From positions 37,433 through 101,432 of the forward strand of contig CALJKV010000094.1 in NCBI GenBank assembly GCA_937974245.1: DNA of 64,000 nucleotides. The letters run 5' to 3'. Both the position numbers and the translations under genes were made by a program. The notes beneath the pieces were generated by a model. It did no database searches, had not been told where the DNA came from, and was given only the letters and a program-made list of their open reading frames with translations. This document shows positions 8,052 through 16,183 of this stretch, piece by piece. Every line of letters starts with the position of its first letter. Within the stretch, counting starts at the first letter, position 1. This DNA comes from an uncultured Chloroflexota bacterium. Lineage in GTDB: Bacteria; Chloroflexota; Anaerolineae; Aggregatilineales; Phototrophicaceae.

Positions 8052-10256
8052 TCAGGCCATATTACGACGCCGTGCCTCAATCACATTCTGAATAGCTTCC
8101 ATGCGATTGAGAATACGCACCAGCTGCTGCGTGCTGGCGATTTCCATCGTCACATTCATCGTGGCAATATTGTTCCGGGTTGAGACGTCTACTTTGGTCA
8201 TATTGACGCGCTCCTCTGCGATGACGGCGCTGATATCACGCATCAAACCTTCACGATCGTAGGCCACAATCTCTAATGGCACTGGATACCGCTGTTCGGT
8301 AGGCATATGCCCCCATGATACTTCAATCAGTCGTTCTGGTTCAGCCTCCCGGCTGATATTCGCACAGTCCCGACGATGAACGGTCACACCGCGCCCGCGG
8401 GTAATATACCCCACAATGTCGTCACCCTCCATCGGGCTGCAACACTTCGCCAGAGTGACCAGCATCCCCCCCAGTCCAGTCACATTCACCCCATTGGTAT
8501 CCAGGAGAGAGGGCGCAGTTGCCTTGTTCGCAACCAGAGCATCGTCTTTGGCTTTGGCTTTCTGTTCTTGTTCGACTTCAAGGATACGATTGGAAATCTG
8601 CGCACCGTTAATATCGCCCTGCCCTAGCGCAACCAGGAAGTCGTCCACCCGATCAAACTGGAACAAAGTCGCCACATAATCAAAGGCTGTGCTATCCAGC
8701 CCCAGGCGCTTAAGTGTACGTTCCAGCACCTCACGTCCACTGGCGATATGCTTATCGCGGTCTAGCTTGCGAAACCATTGGCGAATTTTATCCTTACTGC
8801 GGGAAGTCTTTACATAGCCCAGGTCAGGATTCAACCAGTCGAGGCTGGGGCCACCGCGATTAGAAGTCAGGATTTCGATCTGGTCGCCGGTCTGCAGCTT
8901 ATAGGCCAGATTTACCAGTCGTCCATGCACCTTTGCCCCCCGACAGCGATGACCGACTTCCGTGTGAATATGATAAGCGAAATCTACTGGCGTCGCACCT
9001 TTAGGCAAATCTACGATGTCGCCCTTGGGCGTAAACACGTAGACGCGATCCTGGAACACCTCAGATTTCATGGTATCTACAAACGCTGCTGGATCATCGT
9101 CTTCTTCAGGTCCAAATTCCATCAAGCGGCGCAAATAGGAGATACGTTTTTCAAAGGCCTCGTCCCTTGCCCGCGAACTCCCCTCTTTGTAGCGCCAGTG
9201 TGCCGCGATACCATATTCGGCATCCTCGTGCATTTCCCAGGTACGGATCTGCACTTCAACTGTCTTGCCCTTGGAATCAACTACAGCGGTATGCAGGCTG
9301 CGATAAAAATTATCCTTGGGAGCAGCGATATAATCATCAAATTCACCAGGAATAGGCCGCCACAGATTATGCACCACACCCAACACCTGGTAACATTCAA
9401 TGGGTGTATTCACGATGACCCGCACCGCACGAACATCGTAGATTTGTTCCAGCGGTACTTCTTTGCGCGACATTTTCTTATAGATGCTGTAGATATGCTT
9501 AGGTCGGCCTGAAATCGTTGACTTCTTGATACCCTGCGCTTGCAGGGTCTCGCGCAGTTTCTTAATCACCTCGGCCATATACGCCTCACGATCAGCGCGA
9601 CGTTCGTCCAGGCTTTTCGCAATCTTTTTATAGGCTTCCGGCTCCAAATACCGAAAACTCAAATCCTCCAGTTCCCACTTGATATGCCAGATACCCAACC
9701 GGTTAGCTAAAGGGGCAAAAATATCGAGCGTTTCCTGAGCAATGCGACGCTGCTTATCCGGCGGCACATAACCGAGCGTCCGCATATTGTGCAGGCGGTC
9801 TGCCAGCTTCACCAGCACTACCCGCACATCATCCCCCATCGCCAGAAGCATCTTGCGAAAGTATTCCATCTCCCGGTTGACAGTACGACGCTTGGGATTA
9901 TAGTTTTCGACCTTCAGAGGCAGCTTTTTCAGCTTACTCACACTATCCACGATACGCGCAACATCATCACCAAAGGCGCTGCGCAGCTCATCCACTGTTA
10001 GATTGGTATCTTCAATGATGTCGTGTAGGAGTGCCGCCGCGATACCTACGGCATCGAGGCGCATTTCGGATAAGATATAGGCCACGGCCAGGCAGTGGGT
10101 GAAATAGGGTTCACCAGACTGGCGTGTTTGTCCAGCATGAGCCTGTTCCGCCTTATAGTAGGCCCGCTCGATCAAATCGCGATCCGATGAAGACATGTTG
10201 GGGATTTGCTCCAGAATCGTCTGGAGACTAATGACTGCCTGTTGCTGGGTCTGCAT
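8052..10256 (-). CDS. rel: Rel/RelA-SpoT family (p)ppGpp synthetase/hydrolase
   Basis: 734 residues, the normal length of long RSH enzymes that make and break the alarmone (p)ppGpp. Domain order: HD hydrolase (His54, His78-Asp79, Glu82-Asp83 all present), synthetase (about 240-345, with GRPKHIYSIYKK at 250 on, Asp274, SLHTAV and EVQIRT with Glu334), TGS (401-463), conserved-cysteine region (CCSPMEGD, 605 on; HRRDC), ACT (about 655-728). Both catalytic sites look intact, so it is predicted bifunctional. Odd: the synthetase motif is EFDD at 305-308, the acidic form typical of monofunctional RelA, not the RFKD form usual in bifunctional Rel. ATG at 10256. No neighbour shares its pathway. Confidence 0.95.
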   Translation of the reverse strand: MQTQQQAVISLQTILEQIPNMSSSDRDLIERAYYKAEQAHAGQTRQSGEPYFTHCLAVAYILSEMRLDAVGIAAALLHDIIEDTNLTVDELRSAFGDDVARIVDSVSKLKKLPLKVENYNPKRRTVNREMEYFRKMLLAMGDDVRVVLVKLADRLHNMRTLGYVPPDKQRRIAQETLDIFAPLANRLGIWHIKWELEDLSFRYLEPEAYKKIAKSLDERRADREAYMAEVIKKLRETLQAQGIKKSTISGRPKHIYSIYKKMSRKEVPLEQIYDVRAVRVIVNTPIECYQVLGVVHNLWRPIPGEFDDYIAAPKDNFYRSLHTAVVDSKGKTVEVQIRTWEMHEDAEYGIAAHWRYKEGSSRARDEAFEKRISYLRRLMEFGPEEDDDPAAFVDTMKSEVFQDRVYVFTPKGDIVDLPKGATPVDFAYHIHTEVGHRCRGAKVHGRLVNLAYKLQTGDQIEILTSNRGGPSLDWLNPDLGYVKTSRSKDKIRQWFRKLDRDKHIASGREVLERTLKRLGLDSTAFDYVATLFQFDRVDDFLVALGQGDINGAQISNRILEVEQEQKAKAKDDALVANKATAPSLLDTNGVNVTGLGGMLVTLAKCCSPMEGDDIVGYITRGRGVTVHRRDCANISREAEPERLIEVSWGHMPTEQRYPVPLEIVAYDREGLMRDISAVIAEERVNMTKVDVSTRNNIATMNVTMEIASTQQLVRILNRMEAIQNVIEARRRNMA

Positions 10257-10390
10257 CCTGCTAACTCAACTTTCGCTTCCCCTAACATGGGAGCTAGTTA
10301 ACCACTCTCGCTGTTTGTGTGCAGTTTTTCGAAGGAATAGTGATGTAGCATCGCTTTAAATGAATCATAACACAGGCTATGATGGCCTGC

Positions 10391-10396
10391 TATAAT
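10391..10396 (+). promoter_or_regulatory. -10 element upstream of moeA
   Basis: Perfect TATAAT at 10391-10396; no convincing -35 element at the right distance. It would start transcription near 10403, downstream of the ATG codons at 10379 and 10382, which argues that moeA begins at the TTG at 10433. Confidence 0.5.
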
Positions 10397-10432
10397 AAGT
10401 TGTCATGCCGTTTACAATCACGCGAGGTTATT

Positions 10433-11683
10433 TTGGCCGATCTGTATACCGTTGATGACGCACTCACCCGTATCCTAGCCAGTGTAAACCAGCTTGCGCC
10501 AGAAACCGTTCCGCTGGAAGGTATTCTGGGGCGAATCCTGGCACAAGACATTATCGCACCCACCCATGTGCCACCTTTTGCCAATTCTTCCATGGATGGA
10601 TACGCGCTTAATGCCAGTGACACAACCGAGGCCAGCCAGGAAAACCCCGTGAAACTGACTGTGAGTATGGATATTCCAGCCGGCAAAGCACCGGAAACTG
10701 ACTTGCAATCAGGCACAACAGCCCGCATTATGACCGGCGCGGTCATGCCACGCGGCGCCAATGCGGTCATCCCAGTCGAGAACACAGACAGCCAGTGGAG
10801 CACCCTTGACCCCACACCGCCTCACGATGTCCTGTTCTATTCCGCCGCCCGACCAGGCGATAATGTTCGGCCAATAGGCGAAGACATTCAACAGGGTACA
10901 ACCGTTCTAGAAGCCGGAGAACTGCTGCGCCCACAGGAAATTGGCATCCTAGCATCGCTGGGAATCGCCCAGGTTCCGGTTGTGCGCCGTCCCAGAGTCG
11001 CCATTATTTCTACCGGGGACGAATTGGCCGCGCCGGGCCAACCGCTGCGCCCCGGCCAGATTCGGGATAGCAACAGTTATACAGTCGCGGCACTAGTCAC
11101 GACCTACGGCGGCATTCCCATTCGCATCCCCACCGCACGTGACACCCTGAACGATGTCCGACACCGCTTTAGAGAAGCCTTATCCCAGCAACCTGATGTT
11201 ATCCTGAGTTCCGCCGGGGTATCGGTGGGGGCGTTTGATGTAGTGCGTACTGTGCTGGATGAATTGGGCGAAGTCAACTTCTGGCGCGTGAATATCCGCC
11301 CAGGCAAGCCACTGGCGTTCGGTCACCTGGAGCAAGTCCCTTTCCTGGGACTGCCCGGCAACCCGGTATCTGCGATGGTTACATTCGACGTGTTTGTGCG
11401 GCCACTACTGCAAAAACTCGGCAACAGGCCGGATGATACCCACACCACTACCGCCCTTCTGGGAGAAGGTCTAAAAACCGATGGACGGCGCACCTATCTG
11501 CGAGTCAGGTTGACTCAGGAGCATGGTCGGTTGGTTGCCCATACTACTGGGACGCAGAGTTCCGGGGCGCTCATGTCTATGGTATTGGCGGATGGATTGT
11601 TGATTATCCCCGAAGGAATGACTGATGTCACCCAAGGCAGCGAACTACCCGTCCGCTTGCTGCGCTGGATGAACATTTCGTAA
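10433..11683 (+). CDS. moeA: Molybdopterin molybdenumtransferase MoeA
   Basis: 417 residues from a TTG start at 10433, supported by GAGG (10424-10427) at proper spacing and by a -10 element that lies downstream of the ATG codons at 10379/10382. MoeA inserts molybdate into adenylated molybdopterin in the last step of molybdenum cofactor synthesis. Visible features: MDGYAL (substrate-binding loop), IMTGAVMPRGANAVIPVE, GDNVRPIGEDI, the STGDEL motif of the MoCF-binding domain, SAGVSVGAFD and GLPGNPVSAMV, then a small C-terminal beta domain. No other moa/moe gene is in the window. Confidence 0.93.
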   Translation: MADLYTVDDALTRILASVNQLAPETVPLEGILGRILAQDIIAPTHVPPFANSSMDGYALNASDTTEASQENPVKLTVSMDIPAGKAPETDLQSGTTARIMTGAVMPRGANAVIPVENTDSQWSTLDPTPPHDVLFYSAARPGDNVRPIGEDIQQGTTVLEAGELLRPQEIGILASLGIAQVPVVRRPRVAIISTGDELAAPGQPLRPGQIRDSNSYTVAALVTTYGGIPIRIPTARDTLNDVRHRFREALSQQPDVILSSAGVSVGAFDVVRTVLDELGEVNFWRVNIRPGKPLAFGHLEQVPFLGLPGNPVSAMVTFDVFVRPLLQKLGNRPDDTHTTTALLGEGLKTDGRRTYLRVRLTQEHGRLVAHTTGTQSSGALMSMVLADGLLIIPEGMTDVTQGSELPVRLLRWMNIS

Positions 11684-11851
11684 GCATGGCTTGACGAAAA
11701 CAGCGCCTTTGCGCAACAATCTGATGGGTACATTTCAGGGATATTTGTTTCCGTTTTTTCATCCACATTAATCAGAAACATCTGCATTTTGTGAAATATC
11801 ATATGTATTTTGAATGCCCGACGAGGATAAACCGGTAGAGAGGGATGGGAT

Positions 11852-12325
11852 ATGTCCACAGCAGCACACCACTTTGATGCAGCACGATCCAGCAACAACC
11901 TGCGTTACCTGGCACTGGTGCTGGCTGCCATTGGCCTGTTTGTCAGTGGTTATCTGAGTTACGTCGAACTAACCGATACCAGCGCGATTTGCGTCGAAAA
12001 TGGTGCCTTTAACTGTGACCTGGTGCAAAAAAGTATCTATTCCGAAATACTGGGAATCAAGATCGCCTACCTGGGTGTAGCCACCTATCTTGCGTTAGGA
12101 GCGATCCTGTTGGCAGAAGCCCGCGTTGCGCTGCTCCAAGAATACGGGCCTGTTCTCATATTTGGGATCACGCTATTCGGCTTCCTGTATTCGGTGTGGC
12201 TGGTTTATATACAGGCATTCCGCCTGGAAGCCTTCTGCCCCTGGTGTCTGGCACAGGAAGCTGCCATGACACTACTTTTCTTCGTCTCAATCCTGCGCCT
12301 GAGAAAATCGTTGGAAGCAGATTAA
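11852..12325 (+). CDS. Vitamin K epoxide reductase (VKOR) family membrane protein
   Basis: 157 residues, four or five membrane segments. The VKOR pattern is complete: loop cysteines Cys47 and Cys55 (SAICVENGAFNCD) and the active CPWC pair Cys129/Cys132 near the last membrane segments. Family role: quinone-linked oxidation that recharges a periplasmic thiol oxidase (DsbA-like) for disulfide formation. Unlike many bacterial VKORs it has no fused thioredoxin domain, and no DsbA-like gene lies beside it. The site GAGAGGGATGGG directly precedes the ATG. It sits 168 bases behind moeA, probably with its own promoter. Confidence 0.88.
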   Translation: MSTAAHHFDAARSSNNLRYLALVLAAIGLFVSGYLSYVELTDTSAICVENGAFNCDLVQKSIYSEILGIKIAYLGVATYLALGAILLAEARVALLQEYGPVLIFGITLFGFLYSVWLVYIQAFRLEAFCPWCLAQEAAMTLLFFVSILRLRKSLEAD

Positions 12326-12341
12326 GCAGTAGCAACACAAA

Positions 12342-12371
12342 AGGCGCAGCCTGGCTGAATGCCCTGCGCCT
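12342..12371. terminator. Possible hairpin terminator between VKOR and S1-domain genes
   Basis: AGGCGCAG (12342-12349) pairs with CTGCGCCT (12364-12371). Position between convergent genes fits, but no clean T-run follows on either strand. Confidence 0.35.
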
Positions 12372-12426
12372 GAAGTATGTTTTGCTGCGCGTCTTTACAG
12401 AATGACAGACTGCAATTCAGTAAGCG

Positions 12427-13143
12427 CTATTTCGAGTGCTCCCGGAGGGTGCGTGAGAGAATATCTTCCCGCTCACGAACCTGCCGTTCCCGGCGATCAC
12501 GATTGCGCTTCTCACGACGGGACTGCTTGTCAAAATCGCCACCCATCGCTTGACGCAATGCCAATTCCATCGCGGTTGGCAAATCCTCTTCCGGCTCGTC
12601 CATGATCGCTGCAACCGGTGTGGACTCGGATGCCGGCTTCATGCTCATGTCAATCTGACGCTTCTTGCGATTGATCTTGATGATGCGCGCCTCAACCGTG
12701 TCGCCAACACTCACAACATCCGACGGCGATTTCACATAGCCACTTCCCATCTCGGAGACATGAATCATGCCGGGGCGTTCAGCGCCAATATCCACGAACA
12801 CGCCGAAGTTTTCCACCCGTACAACCTTGCCGGAAACCGAATCGCCTTCCTTGAGGTCGTCCCAGGTCACAGCCGGCGGTTTTACCAGAGAAAGCGCCAC
12901 GCGCCCACCCTGCTTATCCACCTTCAGGATATACACAGTGACTTCCTCACCCTGTTTCACCACGTCGCCCACGTTGCGGACGTTAGGTTTGCCGAGTTGG
13001 GAAATGTGAAGCAAGGCATCTTGCCCAATACCAATATCCACAAACGCCCCATACAGCTCAAGGCGCTTCACCATACCTTTCAATTCCATCTTTGGCACCA
13101 ACTGGTCAATAGAAGTTGGTGCCGCATTCACATCTGCGCTCAT
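12427..13143 (-). CDS. Two-S1-domain RNA-binding protein
   Basis: 238 residues. Two S1 OB-fold domains are visible: about 18-88 (GMVKRLELYGAFVDIGIGQDALLHISQL) and about 98-168 (GKVVRVENFGVFVDIGAERPGMIHVSEM). A basic/charged tail follows (KQSRREKRNRDRRERQVRERED). It is far shorter than ribosomal protein S1 (rpsA), so it is better seen as an accessory S1 protein of the YugI/GSP13 or RpsA-like type that binds RNA or ribosomes. The ATG at 13143 follows a GGAG-type site. Stands in front of an unrelated lipoprotein gene. Confidence 0.85.
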   Translation of the reverse strand: MSADVNAAPTSIDQLVPKMELKGMVKRLELYGAFVDIGIGQDALLHISQLGKPNVRNVGDVVKQGEEVTVYILKVDKQGGRVALSLVKPPAVTWDDLKEGDSVSGKVVRVENFGVFVDIGAERPGMIHVSEMGSGYVKSPSDVVSVGDTVEARIIKINRKKRQIDMSMKPASESTPVAAIMDEPEEDLPTAMELALRQAMGGDFDKQSRREKRNRDRRERQVREREDILSRTLREHSK

Positions 13144-13218
13144 AGCTTGCCTTGCTCCTTAACTCGTTTCAGTTGATTTCACGACAATATCAACCCGGAA
13201 TATATCGAATTTACCACA

Positions 13219-13911
13219 TTAACCTTCCGGGGTTGGGGTCAAAGTCACACTCGGCGTCACTTCGAACTGATCTTCAGTCGTATCAGCCGTGTATGTTGCA
13301 AAACTACCATAACCTTCCCAGGCGTGGAGGTTATTGGTTTTTAGCGCCAAATCCATCGAATCTGGGGTGAGATACCAGGCACCAACGATTTCGCTGGTCT
13401 CACTCAAACTACCATTTTCCGCGCCGGCGGCGAAGGCAAACACCATCAAAGACTTCTCTGGATACAGGAGATAGACCACCGCCTGCTCGTCCGAAATCGG
13501 TGTACCAATAGCATAGGTTGGCTCACCCTGGGATTCAATCAACTGACCAAGGGTAGATCCAGGAGCGATCTGTAAAAAGATGACCGACACCGTTTCACCA
13601 TCTTCGCTCAACATCTGGCAGCATAATTCCCCATCCCGTTCCTGCCACTGCGCAGCCAACGCCGCGCTGTCTTCAAGAGTCTGTGTTTGCGGGTCTTCCA
13701 GGGTGGTGTCATCTTCCAGAATAACCAGTGCATCAGCCCAAGAGGTCTCCCCAGGTGTAATACCACGCCAGCACGGTGCAGTGCAGGGGTCTCCGGTAAT
13801 CAGGCTGTCATCATGCAAATACTTATCGTTACGTAATTCCGGAACCGGTGCACAAGCAGCAACAAAAAGCACCAGGACAAGCAGTCCCGGCAATAACCAG
13901 CGAAGTTTCAT
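13219..13911 (-). CDS. Lipoprotein of unknown function with CxxxCWRGIxPG motif
   Basis: 230 residues from ATG at 13911, chosen because MKLRWLLPGLLVLVLFVAAC is a complete lipoprotein signal with lipobox; the frame is open up to 13944. I do not recognise the family. After the lipidated Cys the most distinctive stretch is DPCTAPCWRGITPGETSWADA (two further cysteines), then a mixed alpha/beta domain and a Thr/Pro-rich end (SVTLTPTPEG). Likely an extracytoplasmic lipid-anchored protein. No function proposed. Confidence 0.7.
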   Translation of the reverse strand: MKLRWLLPGLLVLVLFVAACAPVPELRNDKYLHDDSLITGDPCTAPCWRGITPGETSWADALVILEDDTTLEDPQTQTLEDSAALAAQWQERDGELCCQMLSEDGETVSVIFLQIAPGSTLGQLIESQGEPTYAIGTPISDEQAVVYLLYPEKSLMVFAFAAGAENGSLSETSEIVGAWYLTPDSMDLALKTNNLHAWEGYGSFATYTADTTEDQFEVTPSVTLTPTPEG

Positions 13912-13958
13912 GCGGTTGATCGCTTTCAATGTGATGATAACCAAAGAACTGTAATGGG

Positions 13959-13991
13959 ACAGGGGTAGTTGTGAATCAAGCCTACCCCTGT
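13959..13991 (-). terminator. Perfect 10-bp hairpin behind the PPC-repeat gene
   Basis: ACAGGGGTAG (13959-13968) and CTACCCCTGT (13982-13991) pair perfectly. It lies just after the stop of the minus-strand gene ending at 14008. No T-run follows, so termination is likely but not certain. Confidence 0.5.
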
Positions 13992-14007
13992 ATTCTAACG
14001 ATTTTTC

Positions 14008-16086
14008 TCAGGAGTTCAAGCGTAAGGTCAGGGTATAATCCCCAGCCGTGACACCAAAAGCAGCCCCAAAGTGAGTGGCAATGATAATGTATCGGCCATC
14101 TTCTGGCAAGGTGTAGCCACTGATAACCGAATCGGTGGTTTCCTGGCTGGCATCATCATTTTGTGCAACCTGGAAGCCATTCGGGTCAACCAGGAAGAGT
14201 GTGGTATCCAGAATGCCACTGATCGCCTGCATACCCACCGTGACAACATCCCCAGCACGACCATCGAACACATACACATCAAATCGCTTGTTTAGGCGAA
14301 TGCTCCCGGTCACGGTATCGCCGGAAACCAGCACCTGCGCTCCGCTAACCTGAGGTATATAATCGAGCGAATCCACGCTGGGGCGCTCTACCGTACCAAA
14401 CACGCCCCCCTCACCCGGCGCGATCTGCCCGTTCAAGTCAATGGTGAAACTGGTGACATACCGTTCGCCTAGAATCGGCTGGACAGTCACGGAGTTCACA
14501 AGCTGTTCACCAACGACCACGTTGAGCGTGAAAACAACCGGAGTCGTATCGTCACATTGGCTCTGGAACTGCACTTCGACTTCGTATGCCCCCGCCGATG
14601 GCAAACGACCTTCCGGCCAATAGATGTAAGAAACCGGGCTGCCTTCCGCTGGCGTACAGTTCACATTACCGTTGGCGGCTAACCGCCCACCACCCGGAAT
14701 GATCGGCACGTCATCAAAGACAGCATCACCGGCTGGGTCACGTACCAGCAGCTGCAAATCCGCCCCAGTATTCCACAAGAGGCTGACTTCTAATGCACCA
14801 TTGGGCAAGTTCGGCAGGTCAGGCAGCACCGCCGTTTGTCCGAAGGATGTCGTCACGGCCCCGGTCAGATTCAACGTAAAAGCGCCTTCCGTGCCGCCGA
14901 TATTCGTTCCGTAACGTGTAGCGACAATTGTATAGTTTCCGCCCAAGACAAGTGTCCGGTTACGAATCACTGAATTGCGTGTATCTGCCAGCAAGTCATC
15001 GTCGTTACTATCTACAATATTGCCGCTAGGGTCGAGCAGCAGCAAGAACGAGTCAAGGCTGCCGGAGGTTGCGCCTAAGCTGATCGACACGACATCGTTC
15101 GCCTGTGCCGTGAAGGTATACGCTTTGTACGGTTGCTGGCTGGTAATCACATCCTGCACCGGTCTATCGCGGGTAATCACCACTGGGTTAGCTAAAATCT
15201 GATCCAGCGGAGCGGGCAGAGAGAGATCAGCGTTCACGCCGCTCAATCCGGTACGAGCCGTGCCATCGGCATTAATAACAAAACTTCCAATGAACACCTG
15301 GCCGGGGAGCAGCGAACCCGTCAAAGTATCAATCGGCACACCATCCACCACACCACTCACCGTAAATGTAACCGGGTTCTGGTTCTCACAACCTTCCTGG
15401 AAGAAGACCAATACCTCGTAGCTCCCGGTGGGAATCGCACCCGAGCGCCAGGAAACCGTTTCAGTAGGCGAATTGGCGGTTGTCACCTCGCAGCCCTGGT
15501 TCACATTGCCACTCAGAAGCGTGCCGCCGCTGTCTGCGTTGGGGCGTGTCCAGTAGATACTGCCCCCCAGCGGGTCGCGCACCTCAAGGTCAAGATCAGC
15601 CGTCGTGTCCCACGCCAGTGAAAATTGCACACCGGCTGTCGTCAACAATTGCCCCGGTTCGGCCAGTTCGGCGCTGGCGATCTCCAGCAGGAGTTGGAAA
15701 GTACCGGCAGAATCGGAGGCAGTCGTTCCGGGCGCACGCAGCACAGTGGCATAATATGAGTCGTTCGCTGGCAGTTCAATGCTGCTAATCACCGTCCCGG
15801 CATCACCCGGCAAAGCCTGGGCGATCTGCGCGCCAAACGAATCAGTCAACAACAGCGCAAGGGACAAATCATCCTCGCTTGAAGCTGTCAGGCTCACCGT
15901 CTGCCCGGCAGCACCTGTAAACGTATAAACCTGAGCAACGGTTACAGCATCCAAAGTGCCACTGGCAGCCACCCCCGGCGTGATCGTGCGTCCTGCATCC
16001 TGGGCCAACACGCCGGACACCAATAAGAGCAACGAGAGCGGCATCACCAGCCGCCAATATCGTTTTATGACTTGAGAGAACACCAA
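14008..16086 (-). CDS. Secreted multi-domain protein with PPC domains alternating with YfaP/DUF2135-like domains
   Basis: About 692 residues. Start is set at TTG 16086: AGGAGG lies 6 bases before it, and the ATG at 16113 lies upstream of that ribosome site; GTG at 16083 is equally possible. Signal peptide ends near VLAQ-DA. Three bacterial pre-peptidase C-terminal (PPC) domains are seen (each with VYTFTG/AYTFTA/VYVFDG.. GQTVSL/DVVSI/DVVTV .. DSFLLLLDPSG..NDD). Between them lie two similar domains beginning (D)LDLEVRDP / DLQLLVRDP, each with a conserved Cys pair and YEV(L/E)V.FQ; these resemble DUF2135/YfaP. No catalytic domain. Probably a surface or matrix adhesion/stabilising protein. Confidence 0.78.
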   Translation of the reverse strand: MVFSQVIKRYWRLVMPLSLLLLVSGVLAQDAGRTITPGVAASGTLDAVTVAQVYTFTGAAGQTVSLTASSEDDLSLALLLTDSFGAQIAQALPGDAGTVISSIELPANDSYYATVLRAPGTTASDSAGTFQLLLEIASAELAEPGQLLTTAGVQFSLAWDTTADLDLEVRDPLGGSIYWTRPNADSGGTLLSGNVNQGCEVTTANSPTETVSWRSGAIPTGSYEVLVFFQEGCENQNPVTFTVSGVVDGVPIDTLTGSLLPGQVFIGSFVINADGTARTGLSGVNADLSLPAPLDQILANPVVITRDRPVQDVITSQQPYKAYTFTAQANDVVSISLGATSGSLDSFLLLLDPSGNIVDSNDDDLLADTRNSVIRNRTLVLGGNYTIVATRYGTNIGGTEGAFTLNLTGAVTTSFGQTAVLPDLPNLPNGALEVSLLWNTGADLQLLVRDPAGDAVFDDVPIIPGGGRLAANGNVNCTPAEGSPVSYIYWPEGRLPSAGAYEVEVQFQSQCDDTTPVVFTLNVVVGEQLVNSVTVQPILGERYVTSFTIDLNGQIAPGEGGVFGTVERPSVDSLDYIPQVSGAQVLVSGDTVTGSIRLNKRFDVYVFDGRAGDVVTVGMQAISGILDTTLFLVDPNGFQVAQNDDASQETTDSVISGYTLPEDGRYIIIATHFGAAFGVTAGDYTLTLRLNS

Positions 16087-16183
16087 TTTGTCCCTCCTGC
16101 TTACAGTACACATTAAACCTTCAGGGCGAGTTTACCCCAGGAAAACCCGGTTTACCATGCGTCCGCCCGACGAGTACCCAACG

